Positions 17,410 through 30,062 are shown, counted from the stretch's first letter. The stretch is 64,000 nucleotides of DNA from Sulfopaludibacter sp035606355 (GCA_035606355.1 DATNFO010000018.1:248001-312000); one strand, 5' to 3'. Numbers and translations are program-made. The notes: generated by a model from the letters alone, not told the origin.

Positions 17410-18108
17410 CTATCGCGCGGACGGATCTTTCTTCGAGAACAGCTTGTTTTTGACGTCCGGCCAAAACTCTTTCAGCACATTCGAGAAGGCGTCCGTTCCA
17501 ACTGCTATAAGGAGCTTTTCGGTGTTGTCCTTCCAGTTTCTAGTGTCGGGATAGTAGGCGTTGGAGATCGCCGCCGCCGCTGCGTTTCCTCCCCATTCGG
17601 AGAAGTTGAAGGAGTTGCGGCCGGAATCCATGCGGGCTACGAAGATCCGGGTGAGAGCGTAGCCGAGGCGATGCTTTTTGGTGCCTTCGGAGAGCCGGAA
17701 GTAGCGCGGGTCCTGATGGCCGAGCGCGGGGACTATGCCTTCGGTCATCATGTTGCCGATCATCTGGTCGCCGTAGGCGGTGGCGAATCGCATGGCGTAG
17801 CCTTGCATTCCCTGGCCGAAGGACGGGTTCTGGTCTTCCAGTTGGTAGAGGGCCGCGAAAAGTCCGGCGGTGGGGTAGACGGGCAGGTCGAAGGAGTCCT
17901 TGAAGGCGATGGTCATCTTTTGCTTGCCGGTCAGGCGGTGGAACGGGATGGAGTTCTCGGTGGTGCGGTTGTTGGGCAGGACTCCGAAAATCCGTTTGTC
18001 CTCAGCAGGTGCTTGTGGGGGCGGTGTTTGCGCCGAGGAGGCGGCGAGGCACACGAAACATAAGGAGATGGCGCGGCGCATGAAGTAGAATAGATGATAA
18101 CAGCGCAT
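17410..18108 (-). CDS. Secreted or outer-membrane protein, unknown function
   Basis: 232 residues from ATG at 18108; an in-frame ATG at 18081 gives a cleaner signal peptide (MRRAISLCFVCLAASSAQ). After a proline-rich linker comes 'RIFGVLPNNRTTENS', then a long region with alternating aromatic strands and small-residue helices: 'SFDLPVYPTAGLFAALYQLED', 'GDQMIGNMMTEGIVPALGHQDPRYFRL', 'WGGNAAAAAISNAYYPDTRNW'. I have seen this layout in conserved acidobacterial secreted proteins but cannot assign a function. The stop codon lies inside the 17388-17419 direct repeat. Confidence 0.75.
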   Translation of the reverse strand: MRCYHLFYFMRRAISLCFVCLAASSAQTPPPQAPAEDKRIFGVLPNNRTTENSIPFHRLTGKQKMTIAFKDSFDLPVYPTAGLFAALYQLEDQNPSFGQGMQGYAMRFATAYGDQMIGNMMTEGIVPALGHQDPRYFRLSEGTKKHRLGYALTRIFVARMDSGRNSFNFSEWGGNAAAAAISNAYYPDTRNWKDNTEKLLIAVGTDAFSNVLKEFWPDVKNKLFSKKDPSAR

Positions 18109-18131
18109 CGCCGGTTACGATTCCCGTCCAG

Positions 18132-18160
18132 TTGCACGCAAAATCCCCTTCTGGTACACT
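18132..18160 (+). promoter_or_regulatory. Likely sigma-70 type promoter of the rplA operon
   Basis: TTGCAC (18132-18137), a 17-bp spacer and TACACT (18155-18160) lie 80 bp upstream of rplA. They point downstream and lie after the divergent gene at 18108. No upstream rplK or nusG gene is present, so this operon needs its own promoter here. Confidence 0.5.
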
Positions 18161-18180
18161 GATTGCTGTCCCTTTAGAAA

Positions 18181-18239
18181 TCAGCTCAGTGGGAGGTTCG
18201 TTTGTCTGTGCGACGGACCGCTTGCACCAATGAGGAGAC
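18181..18239 (+). promoter_or_regulatory. Possible L1 autoregulatory leader structure
   Basis: CTCAGTGGGAGGTTCG can fold on CGGACCGCTTGCACCAATGAG: GGTTCG pairs with CGGACC, GTG with CAC, and CTCA with TGAG, leaving an asymmetric purine-rich internal loop just ahead of the rplA ribosome-binding site. L1 is known to repress its own operon through an rRNA-like mRNA site. Position and shape fit; I could not check the loop against the consensus. Confidence 0.3.
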
Positions 18240-18953
18240 ATGGCACGCAAACCAGGTAAACAGTATCAAGCCGCGTTGAAGCAGGTAGAGGCCAAAGAGT
18301 ATCAGCTCGAAGAGGCCATTCCGCTTCTCAAGAAAATCAAATTCGCCAAATTCGACGAGACCGTGGAAGTACACATGCGTCTCGGGGTCGACCCCAAGCA
18401 CGCCGACCAGATGGTCCGCGGCACGGTGGTGATGCCCAACGGGCTTGGTAAGAGCAAAAAAGTGCTGGTGATCGCCAGCGGCGACAAGCAGCGCGAAGCC
18501 ACCGAAGCCGGCGCCGACTTCGTGGGCGGCGAGGACATGGTGAACAAGATTCAGTCCGAAAGCTGGACCGATTATGACGCCGTGATCGCTACTCCGGACA
18601 TGATGCGTTCGGTGGGTAAGCTCGGAAAAGTGCTCGGTCCCCGGGGGCTCATGCCCAACCCGAAGACCGGAACGGTAACCACGGACGTGGTCAAAGCCAT
18701 CAACGAAATCAAAGCCGGTAAAGTGGAATTCCGCGTCGACAAGACCGGTATCATCCACGCTCCCGTGGGCAAGGTCAGCTTCGATGCCCAGAAGTTGATT
18801 GAGAACGCTTCCAGCCTGATTACGGCGGTAATCAAGGCGAAGCCGGCAGTGGCCAAGGGCAAATACGTCCGGAGCGCCACGATTTGCTCCACGATGGGTC
18901 CGGGAGTCCCGGTCGATACCACACCCTTCAGCGTGAAGGCGGCGGCGGTCTAA
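18240..18953 (+). CDS. rplA: 50S ribosomal protein L1
   Basis: 237 residues, the L1-stalk protein of the large subunit that helps release E-site tRNA. Seen: 'KIKFAKFDETVEVHMRLGVDPKHADQMVRGTVVMPNGLGK', 'ADFVGGEDMVNKIQ', 'DYDAVIATPDMMRSVGKLGKVLGPRGLMPNPKTGTVT' (the universal L1 signature, about 118-150), and 'VEFRVDKTGIIHAPVGKVSFD'. Normal length. ATG is preceded by GAGGAG. It is the first gene of the operon here; rplK, nusG and secE, which usually precede it, are absent upstream. Confidence 0.98.
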   Translation: MARKPGKQYQAALKQVEAKEYQLEEAIPLLKKIKFAKFDETVEVHMRLGVDPKHADQMVRGTVVMPNGLGKSKKVLVIASGDKQREATEAGADFVGGEDMVNKIQSESWTDYDAVIATPDMMRSVGKLGKVLGPRGLMPNPKTGTVTTDVVKAINEIKAGKVEFRVDKTGIIHAPVGKVSFDAQKLIENASSLITAVIKAKPAVAKGKYVRSATICSTMGPGVPVDTTPFSVKAAAV

Positions 18954-18971
18954 GCCAAAACAGGTGTTTCC

Positions 18972-19499
18972 ATGAAAAAGAAGGAAGACAAGAACAAAGA
19001 CGTAGAGAGTTTGCGCAAGGATCTTGCGGAAACCAAGAACCTGTTCGTCACCGGCTACGAAAAGCTGCGCGTGGATCAGGATTTCGAACTGCGCAAGACG
19101 GTCCGCGGGGCGGGCGGCAAGTATCGCGTGGTGAAGAACAATCTGGCGGAGATCGCCGCCGAGGGGACTGCATCGGAGGCCGTGTTGAAGGGCCTGCGCG
19201 GCATGACCTCGATGGCGTATACCGAAGGCGATCCGGTGGCGCTGGCGAAGGCGCTGACGGCATACGCGAAGGCGAACCCTTCGTTCACGTTCAAGGCAGG
19301 TATTGTCGAAGGCCGTGCGATCGACATCAAGGCGATCAACGATCTGGCGACGATGCCGAGCAAGGAAGAGATCTTCGCGAAGTTGCTGTACGTGATCAAC
19401 GCACCGGCACAGCAGCTCGTGACAGTGATGAACGCCGTGGGCCGCAACCTGGCGGTGGTAGTGGATCAGGGCGTCAAAGAGAACAAGTTTCAGGCGTAA
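18972..19499 (+). CDS. rplJ: 50S ribosomal protein L10
   Basis: 175 residues. L10 anchors the L7/L12 stalk to 23S rRNA. Seen: 'VESLRKDLAETKNLFVTGYEKLRVDQDFELRKTVRGAGGKYRVVKNNL' typical of the N-terminal rRNA-binding domain, 'LRGMTSMAYTEGDPVALAKAL', 'FTFKAGIVEGRAID', and a C-terminal helix for L7/L12 dimers. It starts 18 bp after rplA. There is little room in that gap for a separate L10 leader, so control is likely from the rplA leader. Confidence 0.97.
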   Translation: MKKKEDKNKDVESLRKDLAETKNLFVTGYEKLRVDQDFELRKTVRGAGGKYRVVKNNLAEIAAEGTASEAVLKGLRGMTSMAYTEGDPVALAKALTAYAKANPSFTFKAGIVEGRAIDIKAINDLATMPSKEEIFAKLLYVINAPAQQLVTVMNAVGRNLAVVVDQGVKENKFQA

Positions 19500-19556
19500 C
19501 GGGAAACCGGAGCGCGAGAAGATTCAGAAAACCTTTTAAGGAGTTGGAGTTTAGAA

Positions 19557-19940
19557 ATGGCGGACATTAACGCAATTGCGGATCAGATTCAGGGCTTGAG
19601 CCTGCTGGAAGCGTCTCAGCTGGTCAAGATGCTGGAAGAGAAACTGGGAGTTTCGGCGGCAGCGGCAGCACCCGTGATGATGGCGGGCGGCGGCGCGGCG
19701 GCAGCGGCAGCTCCGGCGGCTGAGGAGAAGACGGAGTTCACCGTCGTTCTGACCGCAGCCGGCGCCAACAAGATCAACGTCATTAAGGCGGTTCGTGAAG
19801 TCACCAGCCTCGGTTTGAAGGAAGCCAAGGACCTGGTGGATGGCGCGCCGAAGCCGGTGAAGGAAGGCGTCAGCAAGGATGAAGCTGAAGCCATCAAGAA
19901 GAAGTTCACCGAAGCGGGCGCATCCGTCGAAGTGAAGTAA
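19557..19940 (+). CDS. rplL: 50S ribosomal protein L7/L12
   Basis: 127 residues with the standard layout: N-terminal dimerisation helices ('LSLLEASQLVKMLEEKLGVS'), an Ala/Gly-rich hinge (about 38-58), and the C-terminal factor-binding domain 'EFTVVLTAAGANKINVIKAVREVTSLGLKEAKDLVDGAPKPVKEG'. It recruits translation GTPases. The start has GGAG about 12 bp upstream. It is followed at once by a strong terminator-like hairpin. Confidence 0.98.
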   Translation: MADINAIADQIQGLSLLEASQLVKMLEEKLGVSAAAAAPVMMAGGGAAAAAAPAAEEKTEFTVVLTAAGANKINVIKAVREVTSLGLKEAKDLVDGAPKPVKEGVSKDEAEAIKKKFTEAGASVEVK

Positions 19941-19944
19941 ATGC

Positions 19945-19999
19945 CGAGGCAGGGCGGTGCGGGGGCCGGAGTGTCCCTGCGCCGCCCGTCCTCGTTTTT
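19945..19999 (+). terminator. Terminator/attenuator between rplL and rpoB
   Basis: CGAGGCAGGGCGGTGCGGG pairs with CCCTGCGCCGCCCGTCCTCG across a loop of about ten bases and is followed by TTTTTG (19995-20000): a strong GC-rich stem with a U run. In E. coli a partial terminator at the same place lowers rpoBC transcription relative to the ribosomal genes; the same role is inferred here. Confidence 0.8.
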
Positions 20000-20006
20000 G
20001 AGTAAT

Positions 20007-20035
20007 TTGACGGCAGGCATAAGTCCTGCTAGAGT
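20007..20035 (+). promoter_or_regulatory. Likely promoter for rpoBC
   Basis: TTGACG (20007-20012), a 17-bp spacer and TAGAGT (20030-20035) lie just after the terminator and 330 bp before rpoB. Both hexamers are close to the sigma-70 consensus at ideal spacing. It would restart transcription after the attenuator. Confidence 0.6.
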
Positions 20036-20041
20036 GGGTAG

Positions 20042-20368
20042 TTGGGCCTTCGATTCAACGGATTCGATTCCCAATTGGTGACTGTGATTCGCGAATCCTG
20101 GAACTTCAATTGCAGTAGCGGCGAAACTGCAACGAGGGGATTTCTGCGCGTTCGCAAACCCGCGAACGCGATACAGGGTTCGTGTACCTGCTACTCCACT
20201 ATCCCCGTCTTCATCGCGAGCACTACTCCGGAACCAGTTCGATTCCTGCCCTTTTGTTCTCTTTTCGGCGCCCTGGGAGGCCTCACCACCCGGGGCGCCG
20301 TTGGCTTGTTGCTGTTAAGCGTGGCCTAGCTTTGCGTTGGCTGTCCGGCCGTCAGGAGTTTTTAAAGA
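20042..20368 (+). promoter_or_regulatory. Long structured 5' leader of rpoB
   Basis: About 330 bases without a gene. Two strong hairpins are visible: CGCGTTCGC (20147-20155) / GCGAACGCG (20162-20170) with a 6-base loop, and CGGCGCCCTGGG (20266-20277) / CCCGGGGCGCCG (20289-20300) with an 11-base loop. The ribosome site CAGGAG precedes the ATG. The length and structure suggest post-transcriptional control, but I match it to no known RNA family. Confidence 0.5.
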
Positions 20369-23300
20369 ATGGATAATCAAAATAACGGCGCCGTTCCAGA
20401 GCGAGTCGATTTTTCCAAGATCAAAACTTCGATTCCCATCCCGAACCTGATTGAGGTTCAGAAGAACTCGTACGAGCGTTTTCTGCAGATGGATCTTCTG
20501 CCCAACGAGCGCGAAGACATCGGTCTGCAGACCGTATTCAATTCGGTATTCCCCATCAGCGATTTCCGGGGCGTCAGCGACCTGGAATTTGTCGATTATT
20601 CGATCGGCAACTGGGAGTGCAAGTGCGGCAACCTGAAAGGTCTGCATCATTTGCGTTCCACCTGCCGCAATTGCGGCGCGACCATCCGCACCGATCCCTT
20701 CCATGCGGGCGACATTCTCTGTTCGCACTGCGGCACGTTCAACAAGAACGTGGTGACCTTCTGCAACAAGTGCGGCGACCCGGTGGGTTTGCAACTCAAG
20801 TACGATATGCAGGAGTGCCAGGAGCGCGGCATGACGTACGCCGCTCCACTCAAGGTCACAATCCGGCTCACCGTGTACTCCAAAGATCCCGAGACGCAGA
20901 AGAAAAGCGTGCGGGACATCAAGGAACAGGAAGTTTTCTTCGGCGAAATTCCGCTGATGACGGACAACGGTACGTTCATCATCAACGGCACCGAGCGCGT
21001 CATCGTTTCTCAGTTGCACCGTTCGCCGGGCGTGTTTTTCGAGCGTGTTCCAGCGCAAGGCTACTTCCTCGGCAAGATCATCCCGTATCGCGGGAGCTGG
21101 GTCGAGTTCGAATACGATAACAAAAACATCCTTTACGTTCGTATAGACCGGAAGCGCAAGTTCTACGGTTCGGTGTTCCTGCGCGCTCTCGGCCTGAAGA
21201 CCGATGAACAGATTCTGCGCGCGTTTTATCGCGTCAGCAAGATCTCCGTGCGTGACAAGAAGCTGTTGTGGAATGTGGACGAAGGCCTAACGGGCCTGAA
21301 GCTCTCGCACGCGATCGCCACCAAGAGCGGCGACACGGTGGTCGGCCAGGGCAAGAAGATCACCTCCACTCTCTACAAGGAAATTCAGAAGGCCAAGATC
21401 GCGCAGGTGGAAGTAGCGCCCAACGATCTCGAAGGCGCGTACGTTGTGGCTGATGTGGTCGATATGTCGACCGGCGAAGTCATGATCGACGCCAACAGCG
21501 AACTGACTCCGACCACCATCGGCAAGCTCATCGAAGCGGGCATCGAAGATTTCGAAATCTTCTTCCCGGAGCGCGACGACGTCGGCACGGTCATCTCGGC
21601 GACCATCCGCAAGGACGCGGTCAAGACGCAGAACGAAGCGCTGATCGAAATTTACCGCAAGCTTCGTCCGGGCGATCCGCCGACTCTGGATACGGCCACC
21701 CAGCTCTTCCAGGGCATGTTCTTCGACCCGCGCAAGTACGACTTCTCGCGCGTGGGCCGCATGAAGTTCAACATCAAGCTGTTCGATAAGAGCGATGCCA
21801 CGAGCCTGGATAAACGCACGCTCGATGGCGAGGACTTCAAGGCGACCATCCGCTACCTGCTGAAACTGCGCAAAGGCATCGGCGCGGTGGACGATATCGA
21901 TCACCTCGGCAACCGCCGCGTGCGCGCGGTGGGCGAACTGCTCGAGAACCAGTTCCGCATCGGCCTGGTCCGCATGGAACGCGCCATCAAGGAAAAGATG
22001 AGCGTGTACCAGGAAATGTCGACGGCCATGCCGCACGACTTGGTGAACGCCAAGCCGGTGATGGCCGCCATCCGCGAATTCTTCGGCAGCAGCCAGCTTT
22101 CCCAGTTCATGGATCAGACCAACCCGCTCAGCGAGATCACGCACAAGCGGCGTCTGTCGGCCCTTGGACCAGGCGGTTTGAGCCGCGAGCGCGCGGGTTT
22201 CGAAGTTCGCGACGTGCACCCGACGCATTACGGCCGCATCTGCCCGATCGAAACGCCGGAAGGTCCGAACATCGGTCTGATTTCGTCGTTGAGCTGCTTT
22301 GCGCGGATCAACGAATACGGCTTCATCGAGAGTCCCTATCGCAAGGTGGTGAAGGGCATCGTCATAGACGAAGTCCGGATCCTCAATCCGGGCGACACGG
22401 ATCACAAAGTGGGCGACATCATTTCGCGGCAGCAGGCGGAAGAAGTCAACCGCAAGCTGGCGGGCAAGAAGCAGGGGCTTGAAGTTGTGGCCCACTGCGA
22501 GTACCTGTCGGCCTGGGAAGAAGACAAATGGACCGTCGCGCAGGCCAACGTGGAGCTGGACGAGAACGGCAAAATCGTTCCCGATCTCTGCAACGCCCGG
22601 CAGGCCGGCAACTTCGTGCTGAAGAGCCGCGATGAGATTGAGTACATCGACGTCAGCCCGAAACAGCTTGTCAGCGTGGCCGCGAGCCTCATTCCGTTCC
22701 TCGAAAACGACGACGCCAACCGCGCGTTGATGGGTTCGAACATGCAACGGCAGGCAGTGCCGCTGCTCCGCGCCGACGCTCCCTATGTGGGCACCGGCAT
22801 GGAGTATGTGACCGCGCGCGATTCCGGCGCGGTGGTGCTCTGCAAGCGCGCCGGCGTGGTGGATTCGGTGGATAGCGAGCGCATCATCGTACGCGTGGAA
22901 GGCACGGCTCATGAGGGTCAGCTTTCACGCGAAGTGGGCGCGGACATCTATCAGCTCACCAAGTTCAAGCGCTCCAACCAGAACACGTGCATCAATCAGA
23001 AGCCGATCGTGTACGCCGGCCAGCGAGTGGTCAAGCAACAGGTTCTGGCCGATGGGCCTTGCACGGATTTCGGCGAACTGGCGCTTGGCCGCAACGTGCT
23101 GGTAGCGTTCATGCCGTGGCGCGGGTACAACTTCGAAGACGCAATCCTGGTCAGCGAAAAGCTGGTGAAGGAAGACTACTACACCTCGATTCACATCGAG
23201 GAGTTTGAAATCGAAGCGCGCGACACCAAGCTGGGGCCGGAAGAAATCACGCGCGATATTCCGAATATCGCCGATTCGTTCCTGCGCAACCTGGACGAGA

Positions 23301-24667
23301 GCGGCATCATCCGCATCGGCGCCACCGTGAAGCCGGGCGACATTCTGGTGGGGAAGGTGACGCCGAAGGGCGAAACCCAGCTCACGCCGGAAGAAAAACT
23401 GCTGCGTGCGATCTTCGGCGAGAAGGCAGGCGATGTGAAGGACGCGTCGCTGTACTGCCCGCCTGGCATCGAAGGCACGATTGTCGATTGCAAGATCTTC
23501 TCCCGGAAGGGTCAGGAGAAGGACGAGCGGTCGAAATCGATCGAAGAAACTCAGATCCAGCGTTTGCAGCGCAACCTGCAGGATGAAATTCGAATCCTGA
23601 CGGACGAGCGCTCCAAGCGCCTGGCGAATCTGCTGGACGGCAAGAAGCTGCTGGCCGACCTGCACGACGAAAAGACCAACAAGCGCCTGCTCAGCAAGGA
23701 TACCGAGCTGACGCGCGACATCATCGAGAAGATGAAATCGCGCGACCTCAAGCGCATGCGCCTGGCGAACAAAGATCCGCGGCTCAACGAACAGATCGAC
23801 GAGATCGAAGAGATGACGAGCCGTCAGATCGCGGTGCTCGAGAAGATCACCGACGAGAAGGTCGCCAAGCTGCGCAAGGGCGACGAACTGCCCCCGGGCG
23901 TCATCAAGCTGGTAAAAGTCTATATCGCCATGAAGCGCAAGCTGAGCGTGGGCGATAAGATGGCCGGCCGCCATGGGAACAAGGGCGTCATTGCGCGCAT
24001 CCTGCCGGAAGAGGATATGCCGTATCTGCCGGATGGAACTCCGGTGGAGATCGTGCTCAATCCCCTCGGCGTGCCTTCCCGTATGAACGTGGGTCAGATT
24101 CTGGAAACCCACTTGGGATGGGCAGCCAAGGCGCTGGGCGTGCAGTTCGCGACCCCGGTGTTCGACGGCGCGACCGAACGCGAAATCAAGAAGAGCCTGG
24201 CGGAAGCCAAGCTGCCGAGCTCCGGAAAGACCGCGCTGTTCGACGGTATGACCGGAACGCAGTTTGAGCAGCCGGTGACCGTCGGCTACATCTACATGCT
24301 GAAGCTGAGCCATCTGGTGGACGACAAGATTCACGCGCGCTCCATCGGACCGTACTCGCTGATTACCCAGCAGCCGCTGGGCGGTAAGGCGCAGTTCGGC
24401 GGACAGCGGTTCGGCGAAATGGAAGTCTGGGCGCTGGAAGCATACGGCGCGGCTTACATTCTGCAGGAACTGTTGACGGCGAAATCCGACGATGTGTATG
24501 GCCGCGCGAAGATCTACGAGGCCATTGTGAAGGGCGAAGCCGCCATCGAGCCAGGTGTACCGGAATCTTTCAATGTGCTCATCCGAGAGTTGCAGAGCCT
24601 GTGTCTCGATGTGGAATTGATGAAGAAGCCGAAGGAAGTGCTGGATACGGCGCTCGCGGCTGATTAG
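20369..24667 (+). CDS. rpoB: RNA polymerase beta subunit, with an N-terminal four-CxxC zinc-ribbon-like insertion
   Basis: 1432 residues. Standard RpoB blocks are present: 'SSQLSQFMDQTNPLSEITHKRR' with the rifampicin-site sequence intact, 'HPTHYGRICPIETPEGPNIGLI', 'MPWRGYNFEDAILVSE', 'KVTPKGETQLTPEEKLLRAIFG', 'KMAGRHGNKGVIA', and the C-terminal 'GGQRFGEMEVWALEAYGA'. A coiled-coil lineage insertion lies near 1050-1170, as in proteobacterial RpoB. The odd part is residues 82-140: between 'FVDYSIG' and 'LKYDMQECQERG' there is an insertion with four Cys pairs (C84/C86, C99/C102, C118/C121, C132/C135), shaped like two zinc ribbons. The start ATG has GGAG upstream. Confidence 0.98.
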   Translation: MDNQNNGAVPERVDFSKIKTSIPIPNLIEVQKNSYERFLQMDLLPNEREDIGLQTVFNSVFPISDFRGVSDLEFVDYSIGNWECKCGNLKGLHHLRSTCRNCGATIRTDPFHAGDILCSHCGTFNKNVVTFCNKCGDPVGLQLKYDMQECQERGMTYAAPLKVTIRLTVYSKDPETQKKSVRDIKEQEVFFGEIPLMTDNGTFIINGTERVIVSQLHRSPGVFFERVPAQGYFLGKIIPYRGSWVEFEYDNKNILYVRIDRKRKFYGSVFLRALGLKTDEQILRAFYRVSKISVRDKKLLWNVDEGLTGLKLSHAIATKSGDTVVGQGKKITSTLYKEIQKAKIAQVEVAPNDLEGAYVVADVVDMSTGEVMIDANSELTPTTIGKLIEAGIEDFEIFFPERDDVGTVISATIRKDAVKTQNEALIEIYRKLRPGDPPTLDTATQLFQGMFFDPRKYDFSRVGRMKFNIKLFDKSDATSLDKRTLDGEDFKATIRYLLKLRKGIGAVDDIDHLGNRRVRAVGELLENQFRIGLVRMERAIKEKMSVYQEMSTAMPHDLVNAKPVMAAIREFFGSSQLSQFMDQTNPLSEITHKRRLSALGPGGLSRERAGFEVRDVHPTHYGRICPIETPEGPNIGLISSLSCFARINEYGFIESPYRKVVKGIVIDEVRILNPGDTDHKVGDIISRQQAEEVNRKLAGKKQGLEVVAHCEYLSAWEEDKWTVAQANVELDENGKIVPDLCNARQAGNFVLKSRDEIEYIDVSPKQLVSVAASLIPFLENDDANRALMGSNMQRQAVPLLRADAPYVGTGMEYVTARDSGAVVLCKRAGVVDSVDSERIIVRVEGTAHEGQLSREVGADIYQLTKFKRSNQNTCINQKPIVYAGQRVVKQQVLADGPCTDFGELALGRNVLVAFMPWRGYNFEDAILVSEKLVKEDYYTSIHIEEFEIEARDTKLGPEEITRDIPNIADSFLRNLDESGIIRIGATVKPGDILVGKVTPKGETQLTPEEKLLRAIFGEKAGDVKDASLYCPPGIEGTIVDCKIFSRKGQEKDERSKSIEETQIQRLQRNLQDEIRILTDERSKRLANLLDGKKLLADLHDEKTNKRLLSKDTELTRDIIEKMKSRDLKRMRLANKDPRLNEQIDEIEEMTSRQIAVLEKITDEKVAKLRKGDELPPGVIKLVKVYIAMKRKLSVGDKMAGRHGNKGVIARILPEEDMPYLPDGTPVEIVLNPLGVPSRMNVGQILETHLGWAAKALGVQFATPVFDGATEREIKKSLAEAKLPSSGKTALFDGMTGTQFEQPVTVGYIYMLKLSHLVDDKIHARSIGPYSLITQQPLGGKAQFGGQRFGEMEVWALEAYGAAYILQELLTAKSDDVYGRAKIYEAIVKGEAAIEPGVPESFNVLIRELQSLCLDVELMKKPKEVLDTALAAD

Positions 24668-24673
24668 TTATCA

Positions 24674-24749
24674 GGACGCAGATGAACGCAGATGAACGCA
24701 GATAATTTCAAAGTCTTATCGGCGTTTATCGGCGTTCATCAGCGTCCCC
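24674..24749. repeat. R3 inverted repeat (CGCAGATGAA units) between rpoB and rpoC
   Basis: GGACGCAGATGAACGCAGAT plus GAACGCAGAT on the left and ATCGGCGTTTATCGGCGTTC plus ATCAGCGTCC on the right form imperfect 30-bp arms around a 16-base loop. A second, better-paired copy lies at 56800-56873. Very similar units are widespread in unrelated bacterial genomes. It occupies most of the 119-bp rpoB-rpoC gap. Confidence 0.85.
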
Positions 24750-24786
24750 TAATGGTTTTTAAGGGTTTAGTGAACTGGAGGCTATT

Positions 24787-29001
<4,215 letters not shown>

Positions 29002-29026
29002 GTCAGTTAGTAAGTGGAGTAAGTAA

Positions 29027-29065
29027 AAGCCGCCGGTGGTCCGAAAGGGCTGCCGGCGGCTTTTT
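29027..29065 (+). terminator. Rho-independent terminator after rpoC
   Basis: AAGCCGCCGGTGGTCC, loop GAAA, GGGCTGCCGGCGGCTT, then a TTTTT run: a textbook intrinsic terminator 26 bp past the rpoC stop. It ends the ribosomal protein/RNA polymerase operon. Confidence 0.92.
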
Positions 29066-29126
29066 GCGTGGCGCAGCACTGTTTCCTGCCGCGCCCGTGC
29101 GCACGTGCTATAGGCGCAGGTGCGGA

Positions 29127-30062
29127 TTAGTTGGCCGAAGGTTTCTCCAAACGATCGATAAATATTACGATCGCGGGTGCTTTTTGGTCTACTAACCTAA
29201 GCCCAAGCTGGTGCTTCACAGCGTCCTTGAATGGAGGAGCAGACTCCATATTGCTGCCGGTTCCCTCAGCTTCCGGCGTGAACTCCAGATCCAAATCGAA
29301 ACGTCCGGTTAGCCCTGTACGATCGACGCCACCGATCGGCACATTCGACACCATGGACGCGCTTGCCAGGTATTTCGCGATCTGCTCCGGCGTAACGTCA
29401 ACCATTCTCAGGTGCCGTCGTCCCTCGATGTTCCAAGTCACCAACCCGCAGTATCGCGGGCCGTCAGCGGCGTTTCGTGGAGCTTCAATTTGCGGCGATG
29501 AATCTGGCTTGGTCTCACACGGTTGATCGAGGGGATGTGGCTTGAGGTACGGCCCCAGGGTTCCGGCCTTGACGAGATACAGAGCGGCCACCTCGCGTGT
29601 CTGGATCTCCCGGTGAATTGCCAGCTTGAAGCGATCGGAAAGCAGCGCCTGCACCATCAATCGCAATTGGTCGCGTGTAGGAACACGACTCGCGCGCGCC
29701 TCGATGTTGAAGAACTGGCTTCTCGCCCATTCGGGCAAATGATCGTAGATGTTGCGCCCTTGGATCGAATCATTAATCTTGTATGCAAAGAGCAAATAGG
29801 CCATCAAGGGCGCATTCGCTGAAAATCGGTTACCGGCCGGAGGGGGGCCATCCAATCCGTTCAGGGTTACATTCGTCGAAAACGGAGTCATCGGTGCACT
29901 GGGCTTGACCGACGCCACCTCGAAATGCGATTCGCCGCCTGCCTGTTTTTCCCATTCGGGCGCCGCAACAGTCTGCTGTTGCAGTGGCTGGCCGAATAAA
30001 CTACACACAAACAAGACGAACAGAGAAAGCCTCACAGTCACTGTTGGCCATAAGTGTGCCAT
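29127..30062 (-). CDS. TIGR03435 family secreted protein
   Basis: 311 residues with a signal peptide (VRLSLFVLFVCSLFGQ). Family blocks: 'FEVASVKPSAP', 'NAPLMAYLLFAYKI', 'LPEWARSQFFNIEARAS', 'QLRLMVQALLSDRFKLAIHREIQTREVAALYLV', 'VDRTGLTGRFDLDLEF', and the end 'LGLRLVDQKAPAIVIFIDRLEKP'. One of three paralogs within 4.5 kb around the sigma-factor operon. Function unknown; expected outside the cytoplasm. Confidence 0.92.
   Translation of the reverse strand: MAHLWPTVTVRLSLFVLFVCSLFGQPLQQQTVAAPEWEKQAGGESHFEVASVKPSAPMTPFSTNVTLNGLDGPPPAGNRFSANAPLMAYLLFAYKINDSIQGRNIYDHLPEWARSQFFNIEARASRVPTRDQLRLMVQALLSDRFKLAIHREIQTREVAALYLVKAGTLGPYLKPHPLDQPCETKPDSSPQIEAPRNAADGPRYCGLVTWNIEGRRHLRMVDVTPEQIAKYLASASMVSNVPIGGVDRTGLTGRFDLDLEFTPEAEGTGSNMESAPPFKDAVKHQLGLRLVDQKAPAIVIFIDRLEKPSAN

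Noticed and set aside
21287..24334. Long minus-strand open frames opposite rpoB
   Set aside because: Antisense shadows of rpoB, with His/Arg-rich composition and no recognisable domain or ribosome site.
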